NCBI RefSeq assembly: GCF_001758195.1
Contig: NZ_MASR01000001.1
Location: 2,480,001-2,544,000, forward strand
DNA: 64,000 bases
Direction of reading: 5' to 3'
Source of the DNA: Pseudohongiella acticola
GTDB taxonomy: Bacteria > Pseudomonadota > Gammaproteobacteria > Pseudomonadales > Pseudohongiellaceae
Under the pieces are notes generated by a model. The model saw only the letters and a list, made by a program, of their open reading frames with translations. It had not been told where the DNA came from and did no database searches. Positions 17,159 to 26,374 of the stretch are shown piece after piece. The position numbers were made by a program, and so were the translations under genes. The number at the start of each line of letters is the position of its first letter. Positions within the stretch are counted from its first letter, which is position 1.

Positions 17159-18768
17159 GCGATACAATGCCCGACGTTCCCTTCCTCGCCGCTGCTGAGT
17201 GGCTACCGGATGCACTGATGATCATCACCAGTGACGGTTCCATCGTTGGCGCCAACCGCGCCGCGCGGCAGTTGCTGGGTACTTCATCGGACGCTGAGCA
17301 CGACAGGTCACTGTTGCAGTCAATCGGCGGTGACCGGGAAGCGGTGCTCAAATATCTGACAGCAGGATCACGCACACGCCAGCCTCTGCCCGGCTTGATC
17401 TCGCTGATTGATGAGTCGGGCCGGTCGCGTCAGCTTCGATCAACAGTAAGCGTTCTGCAACCGGCGACGCAAACCTCCCTGGCCATGCTCTTGTTGCAGT
17501 TGCGAGACAGGGAAAGTACGCCAACCCAGTTCAAAAAGCTTACCGAGCAAGTGGCGCAGGTCACCGCTTCCCTGCACCGGCAACAGCAGGCCGAAGAAGA
17601 GCGACGTCATCTCGAAATCCAGATGCTGCAAACTCAGAAGCTGGAAAGCCTGGGTGTGCTGGCAGGCGGTATCGCACATGATTTTAATAACCTGCTAACA
17701 AGCGTGATCGGCTACTCCGAGCTGGCGCGAGCGCAGCTGCCCGCCAGTTCTGCGGTTGGTGGCTTTATCGACGAGGCAGTAGAGGGTGCGCGCCGTGCGG
17801 CAGAGCTCACGCAACAGATGCTGGCCTATTCGGGGAAGGGCAAGTTGATGGTAGAGCCGGTACAGCTATCGGTGTTGGTAACCGAGATTACCCGGCTACT
17901 TGAAGTGTCCATCTCCAAGAAGTGTGTGATGCGGTTTGACCTTATGGAAGACCTTCCGGCGTGCATGGTCGACGCAACGCAAATTCGGCAGGTGGTCATG
18001 AACCTGATCATCAATGCGTCTGATGCAATTGGTGAGCGCAGCGGTGTGATCTCGGTGACCACCGGCGCAGCGTGGTGTGATCAGAAGTATCTGACAGAGA
18101 CTTTCATCAATGATTCGATACCCGAAGGTCTTTATGTGCATCTGGAGGTTTCCGATACCGGCGTTGGTATGACCGCTGAAACCCGGGCTCGGATCTTCGA
18201 TCCGTTCTTTACCACCAAGTTCACCGGTCGCGGTCTGGGGCTTGCCGCAGTGCTTGGTATCGTGCGTGGTCACAACGGTGCGATGCGCGTGTACAGCGAA
18301 GTTGGCAACGGCACTACCTTCAAAGTGTTATTACCAGCAGTACCGAATGCAGAAACGGTTCAACCGGCGTCAACCGCCGAACAGGCGCACTGGACCGGTC
18401 GCGGGTCAGTTCTGGTGGTCGACGACGAAGAAAGTATTCGTGCGCTTACCCAGCAAATGCTGCAGCAAATGGGGTTTGACGTGACAACAGCGAGTAATGG
18501 GCGAGAGGGCGTGGACGTATTTCGTGACATGGCCGCCAGTAATCCGCTGGTACTACTGGACCTGACGATGCCACAGCTTGACGGCACCGCAGCATTCGCC
18601 CAGCTTCGTCAGATCCGCCCCGATGTGCGAGTCATCCTGATGAGCGGTTATGGTGAGCAAACAATAGACACCAAGTTTGCCGGCAAAGGACTGGCCGGAT
18701 TTCTGCAAAAGCCGTTTCGCCTGAGTGAACTACGCGAACTGGTCAGTTCAATCGTGGACTGCGAATAG
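17155..18768 (+). CDS. PAS-containing hybrid sensor histidine kinase/response regulator
   Basis: 537 residues without membrane helices, so cytoplasmic. Order: PAS-like domain (about 10-115), a coiled-coil linker (130-160), HisKA with phosphoryl-accepting His175 in G-G-I-A-H-D-F-N-N, and a HATPase domain with [15 protein letters not shown] and G-L-G-L-A-A-V. A C-terminal receiver domain follows, with D-D-E-E, L-L-D-L-T-M-P and the Lys in L-Q-K-P-F. The H-D-F-N-N form is typical of NtrB-like kinases that often pass phosphate to a separate regulator. No DNA-binding partner is adjacent. It is coupled by a 4-nt overlap to the MOD1 gene, its likely input partner. Confidence 0.93.
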   Translation: MSDTMPDVPFLAAAEWLPDALMIITSDGSIVGANRAARQLLGTSSDAEHDRSLLQSIGGDREAVLKYLTAGSRTRQPLPGLISLIDESGRSRQLRSTVSVLQPATQTSLAMLLLQLRDRESTPTQFKKLTEQVAQVTASLHRQQQAEEERRHLEIQMLQTQKLESLGVLAGGIAHDFNNLLTSVIGYSELARAQLPASSAVGGFIDEAVEGARRAAELTQQMLAYSGKGKLMVEPVQLSVLVTEITRLLEVSISKKCVMRFDLMEDLPACMVDATQIRQVVMNLIINASDAIGERSGVISVTTGAAWCDQKYLTETFINDSIPEGLYVHLEVSDTGVGMTAETRARIFDPFFTTKFTGRGLGLAAVLGIVRGHNGAMRVYSEVGNGTTFKVLLPAVPNAETVQPASTAEQAHWTGRGSVLVVDDEESIRALTQQMLQQMGFDVTTASNGREGVDVFRDMAASNPLVLLDLTMPQLDGTAAFAQLRQIRPDVRVILMSGYGEQTIDTKFAGKGLAGFLQKPFRLSELRELVSSIVDCE

Positions 18769-18800
18769 CGGTGAACTGAAAAGGCGTTACACAGCCAGAA

Positions 18801-19436
18801 TCAGTCGTCCTGCCAGAGCTCCTCAAGGCGTTCGTCACGGCCGCAATTCCACCGGTAAAATTTGTACCTAAGCGAACGCTCCTGATAGTAGTTCTGATGG
18901 TAGCCTTCAGCCCTGTAAAAGTCGTCTGCCTGCGCTGCCACGATCTCTGTGACAATCGGGCCCGGCAGGTCAGCCTGACTATCAAGTCTTTCGCGGGACG
19001 CTTCTGCCAACCGCTGTTGTTCATCATTGTGATAAAAAATTGCGCTACGATACTGACTGCCGCGATCACAGAACTGACCGCCAGCATCCAGTGGATCGAT
19101 ATTGCGCCAAAACACTGTCAGCAACTGCTCGTAGCTGACCTGTTCAGGATTGTACTCAACCTGAACCGCCTCTGCATGCCCGGTTCCACCCGACGAAACC
19201 TGTTCGTAACTGGGGTTCTGGATCGAACCGCCGATATAACCGGAGGTGGTCGACAGGACGCCTTCCAGTTTGTCGTAGGGCGGCTCCATGCACCAGAAAC
19301 AGCCGCCAGCAAAGGTTGCTACCGCGGTCTGTGAAGGCTGCGATTGAGCGCTCTGCGCATGCACGGCCGACGTTCCGGCCAGTAGCAGTATAAGCACCAG
19401 GGGCATTGTCAGTTGAGTTCGACTAAAGATATTCAT
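18801..19436 (-). CDS. msrA: peptide-methionine (S)-S-oxide reductase, exported
   Basis: 211 residues. A signal peptide (M-P-L-V-L-I-L-L-L-A-G-T-S-A-V-H-A) precedes the catalytic motif G-G-C-F-W-C-M-E, where the first Cys attacks the sulphoxide. Family blocks G-Y-I-G-G, G-H-A-E-A-V-Q-V, F-W-R-N-I-D-P and Y-H-Q-N-Y are present. A Cys near the C-terminus (W-N-C-G-R) is a candidate resolving residue. The signal peptide suggests it repairs oxidised methionine in periplasmic or outer-membrane proteins rather than in the cytoplasm. Monocistronic; it converges with the hybrid kinase gene and diverges from the TraF-like gene. Confidence 0.95.
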   Translation of the reverse strand: MNIFSRTQLTMPLVLILLLAGTSAVHAQSAQSQPSQTAVATFAGGCFWCMEPPYDKLEGVLSTTSGYIGGSIQNPSYEQVSSGGTGHAEAVQVEYNPEQVSYEQLLTVFWRNIDPLDAGGQFCDRGSQYRSAIFYHNDEQQRLAEASRERLDSQADLPGPIVTEIVAAQADDFYRAEGYHQNYYQERSLRYKFYRWNCGRDERLEELWQDD

Positions 19437-19543
19437 GCGATTTAACCTTATAATGTGGCTCTGGCCAATTCATGCAAAAAGATCGCTTCATACAAACATA
19501 TGAGCCCTTTTCAATCAAAAAAATTTCACCTGCAGGAGCACCA

Positions 19544-20848
19544 ATGAAACCTGATTTCCCTATGATCGCTGCCTTTGTTGCCGGCATAATGACGCTGCCG
19601 GTTGCACAGGCCGACAATTTCCACGGCAAGACCGGCGCCATGGGCGGAGCAGGGGTGGCCAGCGCCGATCTGGTGACCGGCATGAGCCTGAATCCGGCTT
19701 CCCTTGCCGCCATTCGTGAAGAGCAGGGTTTCAACATACAGCTCAATGCGGGTGCGCTGACCTCGGATGAGGACGACTTGATCGATAATGCCGAAGGTCT
19801 GAGAGATCGGCTCGACGTCATCGATCGTCGTCAGGTGACACTGGATGACATTCAGTTTGTTGCTGACAAATTCAATCAGCTCGCCAACAAATCCCTGTTG
19901 CTGTCTGCTGGTGCCAGCGCCTATCTGGGTATGCCCACGTCGTTGGGAGCGCTTGCCGTGCACGGCAAGAGCGAACTCAGGCTGGGCGCAACGACCGAGG
20001 TGGATCAGACTGATCTGGACCGAATCAATGACGCTCGTGATTCGGCAAATCTGATTCAGGGTCTGGTCGACCAGTACGGTACCGATTTTTCCAACTACAC
20101 ACCGCAGCAGGCTGCTGCCGTTGTCAGTGCGCTGCAGGCCAGTGGCCTGTTAACGCCAGAGCAGATCAATCAGGCGTTGGCGACAGGCTCGCTGGATACC
20201 ATTGAGCTGTTGGATGTGGATGATATACAAAGCGAGTTTGTTGGCCGTGGTGCAGCGGTAACCGAGGCCGGAATCACGTTTGCCAGACGCTTTCAGGATA
20301 CCTCGGTGGGTATTACCGTCAAAGCTCAGCGTGTTGATGTCATTGAGTATCGGGCCAACGTTCAGAACTTTGATGAAGATGATTTTGATGCTGATCAATA
20401 CCGCGCCGATGGCAGTGGCGTGAATGTGGACCTTGGCATTCAGCACGAGTATGGCAATTGGCGTGTCGGCGCTGTGGCGTCGAACCTGATGAAGGAAACC
20501 TATACAGCCCCGACGGGGCATACAGTGACCATTGAACCACGCCTTACCCTGGGTGCCGGCTATCGCGCTAACGGATTTACATTGATGCTCGACGCCGATG
20601 CCAACGCCTACGACAATATGATCACGGGCCAGGAATCACAGTTTGCTCGTGCCGGCATTGCGATTGATGTGTTTGACTGGGCTCAATTACGACTGGGTTA
20701 CAAATCCGACCTGAAGTCAGTCATCGCCGACACCACGACTGTGGGCCTGGGCTTTCGTGCTTTTGGTACCGCCAATGTTGATATTGCTGCGATTACAGGT
20801 GACAACGACACAGTCGGGGCAATTTTGCAGCTGGGCCTGTCATTCTAA
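19544..20848 (+). CDS. TraF-family outer-membrane beta-barrel protein
   Basis: About 434 residues. The start MKPDFPMI has CAGGAG 5 nt upstream; an earlier in-frame ATG lacks this. After a signal peptide (L-P-V-A-Q-A-D-N-F) come H-G-K-T-G-A-M-G-G-A-G-V-A-S and S-L-N-P-A-S-L-A, then amphipathic strands and a terminal aromatic residue, L-G-L-S-F. This pattern fits the conjugal-transfer TraF_2 family, which is FadL/OmpP1-like in fold. The name is misleading: no conjugation genes are nearby, and such chromosomal homologues have no proven function. It is probably an outer-membrane channel or porin-like protein. Confidence 0.8.
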   Translation: MKPDFPMIAAFVAGIMTLPVAQADNFHGKTGAMGGAGVASADLVTGMSLNPASLAAIREEQGFNIQLNAGALTSDEDDLIDNAEGLRDRLDVIDRRQVTLDDIQFVADKFNQLANKSLLLSAGASAYLGMPTSLGALAVHGKSELRLGATTEVDQTDLDRINDARDSANLIQGLVDQYGTDFSNYTPQQAAAVVSALQASGLLTPEQINQALATGSLDTIELLDVDDIQSEFVGRGAAVTEAGITFARRFQDTSVGITVKAQRVDVIEYRANVQNFDEDDFDADQYRADGSGVNVDLGIQHEYGNWRVGAVASNLMKETYTAPTGHTVTIEPRLTLGAGYRANGFTLMLDADANAYDNMITGQESQFARAGIAIDVFDWAQLRLGYKSDLKSVIADTTTVGLGFRAFGTANVDIAAITGDNDTVGAILQLGLSF

Positions 20849-20888
20849 CAAAGGGCGCGGGGAGTGGCCGTTAGTCAGTGCGCCGGAT

Positions 20889-21533
20889 TTAAGGCGCTAT
20901 CAGGCCTGCACGGATAGCGATAATGGCCAGCTCGGCACTGTTGCCCGCATTGAGCTTCTGCTTGATGTTGTAAAGGTGGGTGCCGATGGTGCGTGGGCTT
21001 AGCGACATGACATCGGCTATTGCCTGCACCGATTCGCCTTTGGCCAGAGCGACAAATACTTTAAATTCCTTTTCGGTCAATGCGTCGAGCGGGTTCTTTG
21101 ATCCCGAGACCTGTTCTACTGCCATGGCCTGAGCAATATCGGGCTCAAGGTAGACCTGGCCTTTATGCACGGCGCGTATCGCCTGCATGAGTACCTCTGC
21201 GGCGCTGCGTTTGGTCACATAACCGGCTGCACCGGCTTTTAGTACACGACGGGCATGCATGACATCTTCATGGGCAGACAGCACCAGTATTTTTTGCTGC
21301 GGCTCCTTGGCCAACACCCGGGCGATGGTTTCGAGGCCGCCGATACCGGGCATGGAAATATCCAGCACCAGAACATCCGGAGCCAGCCCCTGGAACTGTT
21401 TGACGGCGTCTTCGCCGCATTGCGCTTCACCGATGACATCGATGTCATCAGAGCCCTGCAGCAACAACTTGAAACCCATGCGAACCACGGTATGGTCGTC
21501 AACCAACATGATCTTGATAGTGTTGTTTTTCAT
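20889..21533 (-). CDS. NarL/UvrY-type two-component response regulator
   Basis: 214 residues. The receiver domain has the acidic pair in L-V-D-D-H, the phosphorylated Asp in L-V-L-D-I-S-M-P-G, the switch region L-S-A-H-E and Lys in Y-V-T-K-R. A LuxR-type helix-turn-helix follows, with L-T-E-K-E-F-K-V-F and L-S-P-R-T-I-G-T-H-L-Y-N-I-K-Q-K-L. It is a DNA-binding regulator of the NarL/UvrY group. Its ATG overlaps the TGA of the kinase gene (ATGA), so the two form a cotranscribed pair. The target genes cannot be inferred. Confidence 0.94.
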   Translation of the reverse strand: MKNNTIKIMLVDDHTVVRMGFKLLLQGSDDIDVIGEAQCGEDAVKQFQGLAPDVLVLDISMPGIGGLETIARVLAKEPQQKILVLSAHEDVMHARRVLKAGAAGYVTKRSAAEVLMQAIRAVHKGQVYLEPDIAQAMAVEQVSGSKNPLDALTEKEFKVFVALAKGESVQAIADVMSLSPRTIGTHLYNIKQKLNAGNSAELAIIAIRAGLIAP

Positions 21534-22963
21534 GAGTCGCCCCGATGCAGCGGCAGAGTAGCAATCAGGGTAGTACCGGCGCCGGGGTCCGATTCAAAGC
21601 GGACATCGCCACCGAATGCCTGCACACGCTCCTTGATACCGACAATGCCGAAGCGTTGATTTTCGGCGATCTCACCTTCCATACCTTTACCGTCATCGCT
21701 GACCCGAATCACCAGTAACTCCGGTTCGCCTGTCTGCATTGCCAGTGCCACGTTTATTCGGGTAGCCTCGGCATGTTTAACTGCATTGGTCAGGCACTCC
21801 TGAACAACACGGTACACAGTGATATTGACGTTCTCATCGAAATTATCAAGCCCATCTTCGGAAGTCAGATCAATGGCCATCTGGGGGTGCTGGTGGCGAT
21901 ACTGTGCAACAAGTTCCGTGATGGCATCATTGAGGCCAAGGTGATCCAGCGCGCTGGGCCTGAGCTGACGAATCATGGCATGAACAACATCATAAATGTG
22001 CGACGCGACCTCGACGATGGTCTGTGCGTTCTGACGGGTTTCGTTCTGACTGTCGTGGTCCCGAGAAGCGATAGCTGTTCCAATGGTCTTTATCGCGGTC
22101 ACGCACTGGCCAAGTTCATCGTGTAGCTCTCTGGCGATGGCGCGTCGTTCTTCTTCCAGCTTGACCTGAATCAACTGAGTAAAGCGGCGATTCTGTTCCA
22201 GTTCAAGTTCGGCCGCCAGCCGTTGCTGTTCTTCCTCGGCCAGTCGCGCATTTTCGATCAATGCATGCTGGAGTGATGACGTCATTCTGTTAAAGGTTTG
22301 TGAAATGGCATCAAACTCAGGCAGTCTGTAGCTGTGCAGCCTGACGTTATAGTTGCCTTGCTCAATCTCCGACAACGCTTTAACAATGTCTTTCATGGGT
22401 TTAAGCGTATGCCCCAGAATCAGAAAAACCGCAACAATGAGCAATAGGAAAAAAATCAGAAAGAACAGGGAGAACTGCCAGAGTTCATCCCAGGCATCCA
22501 GCACGGATCGGGATGAGTCAGGGGTAATCAGAATTGAACCTTGTGCGATCGGCAATCGTACCTCTTCAGCGCCGGGTGCCACCAGCGCGGTGAACCAGTC
22601 TGGTGCCCAGCGGCCCTGTTTGTATTCGGATGGCGGAGACTCGTACAGCAGGTTGTTGTTGCTGTCGAACAGGCGAACCTCGTTGGCGCGAACCCGGCCG
22701 ACATTGCTCAGGTATTCGGTCATGCTTGCCAGCGGGTCAGTGCTCGGGGCTGTTTCTTCGCTCGCGGCTGTTTCTCCGCGCACGGCTGATTCAACCGGCG
22801 AGGGCAAAATAGATTGCAACAATTGAATGGCCACACGAGTACCTGCTTCGATCTCCTGATCGATGGACTTGCGCTTGTAGTCGATCAACATGTACGCCAT
22901 GACTGCAACGCAGGCGACTCCGATCACTGAAATGGTCAGGCTGACGCGCAAACGCAGATTCAT
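21530..22963 (-). CDS. membrane sensor histidine kinase, HisKA_3 (NarX/UhpB) type
   Basis: About 477 residues. The start MNLRLRVS has GGAG 9 nt upstream; a longer frame is open but lacks support. Layout: N-terminal helix (V-S-L-T-I-S-V-I-G-V-A-C), a periplasmic sensor part of ~140 residues, a second helix (F-F-L-I-F-F-L-L-L-I-V-A), HAMP, then HisKA_3 with the phospho-accepting His in A-R-E-L-H-D-E-L-G-Q. A HATPase domain follows, with E-C-L-T-N-A-V-K-H-A, D-D-G-K-G-M and G-I-V-G-I-K-E-R. It phosphorylates the regulator encoded immediately downstream. The signal is unknown. It starts 13 nt after the iminopeptidase stop, so it may share that transcript. Confidence 0.93.
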   Translation of the reverse strand: MNLRLRVSLTISVIGVACVAVMAYMLIDYKRKSIDQEIEAGTRVAIQLLQSILPSPVESAVRGETAASEETAPSTDPLASMTEYLSNVGRVRANEVRLFDSNNNLLYESPPSEYKQGRWAPDWFTALVAPGAEEVRLPIAQGSILITPDSSRSVLDAWDELWQFSLFFLIFFLLLIVAVFLILGHTLKPMKDIVKALSEIEQGNYNVRLHSYRLPEFDAISQTFNRMTSSLQHALIENARLAEEEQQRLAAELELEQNRRFTQLIQVKLEEERRAIARELHDELGQCVTAIKTIGTAIASRDHDSQNETRQNAQTIVEVASHIYDVVHAMIRQLRPSALDHLGLNDAITELVAQYRHQHPQMAIDLTSEDGLDNFDENVNITVYRVVQECLTNAVKHAEATRINVALAMQTGEPELLVIRVSDDGKGMEGEIAENQRFGIVGIKERVQAFGGDVRFESDPGAGTTLIATLPLHRGDS

Positions 22964-22976
22964 GGCAGCTTCTCCG

Positions 22977-23966
22977 TCATTGATTGAGCAGGCGGTCGCG
23001 CAACGCATCGACCTCTTCACGCAGGGCGGGTGCAAGCTGTTCAGACAGACCGCCATGGCCGGCGTTGTTGACCATGCGCAATCGACTATTGGGCAGGCAC
23101 TGGTTCAGTCGCCAGGCCGTGATAGGTGGACACACAAAATCCAGTTCTCCGTGCACGATGGTGGTGGGTGCCTGAATCGTTTTTGCCGCGTCCAGCAACG
23201 ACGTGTCGGCGAGAAAGCTCTGGTTTTTGAGAAAGTGCAATTGCACACGGGCCCGGTTCAGTAGTGCCAGGCTGGCCTGTGGTGCCGGTAGCGGGTCTGC
23301 GCCTGGCACCTGGGTTCCGATGCTCATTATCTGCATCTCGAACACTGTCCAGCGCCTGGCAGCCTCACTGGCACTGTGCTCATCGGCATCAAAGACAGCA
23401 CGATAGTAAGCGTCGATCAGATCATCGCCCATGCCGTCCGTCAGTTGCTTCCAGGCCTGCGGGGCAAAACGCGCCACTCCTTGTGTGAACCATGAGATTT
23501 CGTCTGCGGAGGCCAGGAATATACCGCGCAGTACCATGGCAGCGACCCTCTCAGGGTGGTGTAGCGCGTAGACCAGCGCCAGTGTGCTGCCCCAGGAACC
23601 GCCGAACAGACTCATCCGGCCCTGGATATCCAAAGCCTCACGGATCGTGTTGATATCCCCGACCAGCGCCAGGGTGTTGTTGTCCTGTGTCTCACCGGCC
23701 GGTAGCGATTGACCACAGCCACGCTGATCAAACAGCACAATGTCGAAGAACTCAGGGTCAAAATAGCGCCGATGAGCTGCCCTGACCTGGCTGCCCGGGC
23801 CACCATGCAGAAAGATGATGGGGTGGCCGCCTTTTTTGCCACTGCGCTCAACATACAGTGAATGCTGCGGTGAGACAGCCAGCGTATCACTAAAGAATGG
23901 CTCTATTGGGGGGTATAAGCTGTTGATGTGGAACTCCAGAGGTTCGATGTCGATTACATAGGCAAT
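22977..23966 (-). CDS. pip: proline iminopeptidase with no canonical start codon
   Basis: The homologous reading frame gives about 329 residues, close to the ~315 of the family. It removes N-terminal proline from peptides in the cytoplasm. Visible features are F-L-H-G-G-P-G (oxyanion hole), L-F-D-Q-R-G-C-G-Q-S, the nucleophile in G-G-S-W-G-S, G-E-L-D-F-V-C-P for the Asp and N-A-G-H-G-G for the His. The homologous N-terminus (Y-P-P-I-E-P-F, V-E-R-S-G) lies upstream of the first GTG at 23738, and the frame holds no ATG, GTG or TTG above it. I start at ATT (23964-23966) with AGGA upstream; see the findings for a frameshift alternative. It is divergent from pqqA. Confidence 0.8.
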   Translation of the reverse strand: MAYVIDIEPLEFHINSLYPPIEPFFSDTLAVSPQHSLYVERSGKKGGHPIIFLHGGPGSQVRAAHRRYFDPEFFDIVLFDQRGCGQSLPAGETQDNNTLALVGDINTIREALDIQGRMSLFGGSWGSTLALVYALHHPERVAAMVLRGIFLASADEISWFTQGVARFAPQAWKQLTDGMGDDLIDAYYRAVFDADEHSASEAARRWTVFEMQIMSIGTQVPGADPLPAPQASLALLNRARVQLHFLKNQSFLADTSLLDAAKTIQAPTTIVHGELDFVCPPITAWRLNQCLPNSRLRMVNNAGHGGLSEQLAPALREEVDALRDRLLNQ

Positions 23967-24160
23967 GATGAATCCTGAGCTTTTTTACAGCCATACCGGC
24001 ATTTTGCCAAGAGTGCCGTCAGTAATCTAATGAAAATCATGAGTGACTTTTACTGAAAATGCGGCAGCGCGTCTGGTCCCGCTGGGGCCAGAATCGAAAC
24101 GTCTTGTGTTCAGGCAATGGAACTGACTGGACATGAGCCCCCGGGTATCCGGGATAACCC

Positions 24161-24178
24161 AGCTCTTGCGAAAGAGCT
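24161..24178 (+). promoter_or_regulatory. hairpin in the pqqA leader
   Basis: A perfect 7-bp stem (AGCTCTT / AAGAGCT) closes on GCGA, a GNRA tetraloop. It ends 23 nt before the pqqA ATG and just before its GGAG ribosome site. If transcribed it would form a stable small hairpin in the mRNA leader, possibly protecting the abundant pqqA transcript or modulating translation. That role is inference; the structure is read directly. Confidence 0.45.
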
Positions 24179-24201
24179 TAACTACTTTGGAGATGACTCT
24201 T

Positions 24202-24273
24202 ATGTGGACTAAACCAGAATATACCGAAATGCGTTACGGCTTTGAAGTGACCATGTATTTCGCCAGCCGTTAA
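24202..24273 (+). CDS. pqqA: PQQ precursor peptide PqqA
   Basis: A 23-residue peptide, [20 protein letters not shown] followed by ASR, matching the ribosomally made precursor of pyrroloquinoline quinone. The Glu and Tyr that are cross-linked by PqqE are present in the E-V-T-M-Y core (Glu15 and Tyr19 here). A ribosome site (GGAG) lies 9 nt upstream. It is the first gene of pqqABCDE. A strong stem-loop lies between it and pqqB, so its short transcript is likely to be more abundant than that of the downstream enzymes. Confidence 0.97.
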   Translation: MWTKPEYTEMRYGFEVTMYFASR

Positions 24274-24304
24274 TTGGCCGGTTGATGCATGGAGATTGAC
24301 CCGG

Positions 24305-24341
24305 GAGAGAAAGTCGATTCCACAGGAAGAGGCTTTCTCTC
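24305..24341 (+). terminator. pqqA/pqqB intercistronic stem-loop, probable attenuator
   Basis: A perfect 9-bp inverted repeat (GAGAGAAAG at 24305-24313, CTTTCTCTC at 24333-24341) encloses a 19-nt loop and is followed by a T-rich stretch (TTTGATTT). It lies between pqqA and pqqB. It would act as a partial terminator or RNA-stabilising end, giving more pqqA than pqqB message. Such differential expression is known for pqq operons in several bacteria. Confidence 0.65.
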
Positions 24342-24412
24342 TCTTTGATTTATCGACCCTGAGTTTTGTGACGATAGGGTCTGTGCCAATAGAGAGCATG
24401 TAAGGACAAACC

Positions 24413-25330
24413 ATGAGAATACGCGTTCTGGGTTCTGCCGCCGGTGGTGGGTTCCCGCAGTGGAATTGCAATTGCCCGAATTGTGACGGCGTGCGCAAAG
24501 GCACGATTGAGGCGTCACCCCGTACCCAGTCCTCCATTGCCATCAGCAGCGACAATGTTAACTGGCTGCTGTTTAACGCGTCACCGGACATCCTGGCGCA
24601 GTTCCAGCGTTTCCCCGAGTTGCAGCCGGGTCGTGCCATCCGTGATACGGCTGTCAAGGGCATTGTCCTGATGGATGCCCAGATCGATCACACCACCGGG
24701 CTGTTTATGCTGCGTGAAGGCAACACGCCACTTGATATTTATTGCACGGACATGGTCCATGAGGATCTGACGCAGGGCAATCCGGTCTTTAAAGTACTGG
24801 ATCATTTTTGTGGTGTGGCCTGGCATCAGATTCCGACAGCCGCCGGGAGCACGTTTCAGGTGGAAGGCATTAACGATATTCGCATCACCGCAGTGCCGCT
24901 GAGCAGCAAGGCGCCTCCGTTCTCACCGCATCGCCACGATCCTCACGAGGGCGACAATATCGGCATACAACTGGAAGACACGCGCACCGGCAAGAAACTG
25001 TTTTACGCTCCCGGCCTGGCCTCCATTGAGCCGCATCTGTTGCCCTTCATGCAACAGGCAAATTGTCTGATGGTGGACGGTACCTGCTGGACCAATGATG
25101 AAATGCAGGCACTGGGCATCAGTAACAAACTGTCGCTGGATATGGGGCACATGCCGCAATCAGGCAGCGGCGGCATGATTGAAGCACTCAGACCGTTACC
25201 GGCGTCACACAAAATACTTATCCATATCAACAATACCAATCCGATCTTGCGTGAAGATTCCAGCGAACGCCAGATACTGGAGCAGGAGCATATTGCTGTT
25301 GCGTTTGATGGTATGGATTTCAGTCTCTGA
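24413..25330 (+). CDS. pqqB: PqqB, PQQ biosynthesis metallo-beta-lactamase-fold protein
   Basis: 305 residues, full length. The start [17 protein letters not shown]-x-N-C is the PqqB signature with its cysteine cluster. Later blocks [26 protein letters not shown] and [11 protein letters not shown] are also typical. PqqB is a cytoplasmic metallo-beta-lactamase-fold enzyme that hydroxylates the Glu-Tyr intermediate during PQQ formation. It follows the pqqA attenuator by about 70 nt and precedes pqqC by 34 nt. Confidence 0.97.
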   Translation: MRIRVLGSAAGGGFPQWNCNCPNCDGVRKGTIEASPRTQSSIAISSDNVNWLLFNASPDILAQFQRFPELQPGRAIRDTAVKGIVLMDAQIDHTTGLFMLREGNTPLDIYCTDMVHEDLTQGNPVFKVLDHFCGVAWHQIPTAAGSTFQVEGINDIRITAVPLSSKAPPFSPHRHDPHEGDNIGIQLEDTRTGKKLFYAPGLASIEPHLLPFMQQANCLMVDGTCWTNDEMQALGISNKLSLDMGHMPQSGSGGMIEALRPLPASHKILIHINNTNPILREDSSERQILEQEHIAVAFDGMDFSL

Positions 25331-25364
25331 CAGTCCAACTAACCGATGCCGCGGGAGTGTGTGT

Positions 25365-26105
25365 ATGACAATTAGTAATGATGCGCCCTGGTCAGTCGAG
25401 GAATTTGAGGCCCGGCTGCGCGGCAAAGAGTCCTGTTATCACATTTTACATCCATTCCACATTGCCATGAACAGCGGGCAATGCACCCGACAGCAGGTGC
25501 AGGGCTGGGTCGTAAATCGATTCTATTACCAGATCATGATTCCAATAAAGGATGCAGCGGTCATGTCGAATATGACAGACCGCGATCATCGTCGTTTATG
25601 GGTGCAGCGAATCCTGGATCATGATGGTGCGGAAGGCGATGACGGCGGCATCGAGGCCTGGCTGGCGCTGGCCGAGGCAGTAGGCCTGAGCCGTGACGAA
25701 GTGACCTCTCTTGAACATGTGACCCCCGGCGTCAGGTTCGCGGTTGATGCTTATGTCCGTTTTGCCCGAACCGCACCCTGGCAAGAGGCGGTGTGCTCAT
25801 CACTGACCGAGTTGTTTGCGCCGACAATTCATCAAAAGCGCCTGGACAGCTGGCCGCAGCACTATCCCTGGATTGACGCGACCGGCTATCAGTATTTCCG
25901 CAAGCGTTTGTCGGAGGCACGTCGTGATGTTGAGCATGGTTTGCGGGTAACACTGACGCACTTTAAGACCCGGGCTGAGCAGCAGCGCGCATTGAACATT
26001 CTGCAGTTCAAGCTTGATGTGCTGTGGTCCATGTTGGATGCCATGCAGGTCACCTACGGCATTGGTCAAGACAACCGTGGTGCGATTGCGAGGATGGCGA
26101 AATGA
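25365..26105 (+). CDS. pqqC: PqqC, pyrroloquinoline-quinone synthase
   Basis: About 246 residues. I start at MTISNDAPW with GGGAG 8 nt upstream; the frame is open earlier inside pqqB but without support. Conserved helical blocks include [28 protein letters not shown] and S-S-L-T-E-L-F-A-P. The protein catalyses the final cofactor-independent ring closure and eight-electron oxidation that yields PQQ. Its stop overlaps the pqqD start by 4 nt, so the two are coupled. Confidence 0.97.
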   Translation: MTISNDAPWSVEEFEARLRGKESCYHILHPFHIAMNSGQCTRQQVQGWVVNRFYYQIMIPIKDAAVMSNMTDRDHRRLWVQRILDHDGAEGDDGGIEAWLALAEAVGLSRDEVTSLEHVTPGVRFAVDAYVRFARTAPWQEAVCSSLTELFAPTIHQKRLDSWPQHYPWIDATGYQYFRKRLSEARRDVEHGLRVTLTHFKTRAEQQRALNILQFKLDVLWSMLDAMQVTYGIGQDNRGAIARMAK

Positions 26106-26374
26106 GTCTGGCTAAAGACAAAACCCTGCGTTTCGCACGTCAATACAAGCTGCAGTGGGAAAAAGCCCAGGATGCCTGGGTGCTGTTGTACCCAGAGGGC
26201 ATGGTCAAATTGACCGAAAGCGCCGGCGAGATCCTCAAGCGCATAGACGGACAGCGTACGTCCACGGACATCATCAGTAGTTTGCAGACTGCCTTTCCGG
26301 GCGCTGATCTGCAGCAAGACGTTACCGACTTTCTGGAGCATGCTCATGACAAAGGCTGGATCACCACCGACTGA
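26102..26374 (+). CDS. pqqD: PqqD, peptide chaperone of PQQ biosynthesis
   Basis: 90 residues. The start MSLAKDKT overlaps the pqqC TGA (ATGA). The winged-helix pattern [19 protein letters not shown] and D-G-Q-R-T-S-T-D-I, ending D-K-G-W-I, is standard PqqD. It binds the PqqA peptide and presents it to the radical SAM enzyme PqqE. The end overlaps pqqE by 29 nt, consistent with a tightly coupled complex. Confidence 0.97.
   Translation: MSLAKDKTLRFARQYKLQWEKAQDAWVLLYPEGMVKLTESAGEILKRIDGQRTSTDIISSLQTAFPGADLQQDVTDFLEHAHDKGWITTD

Noticed and set aside
19544-20848. Conjugation system marker
   Set aside because: TraF-like name only; no other transfer genes are nearby, and chromosomal homologues are common.
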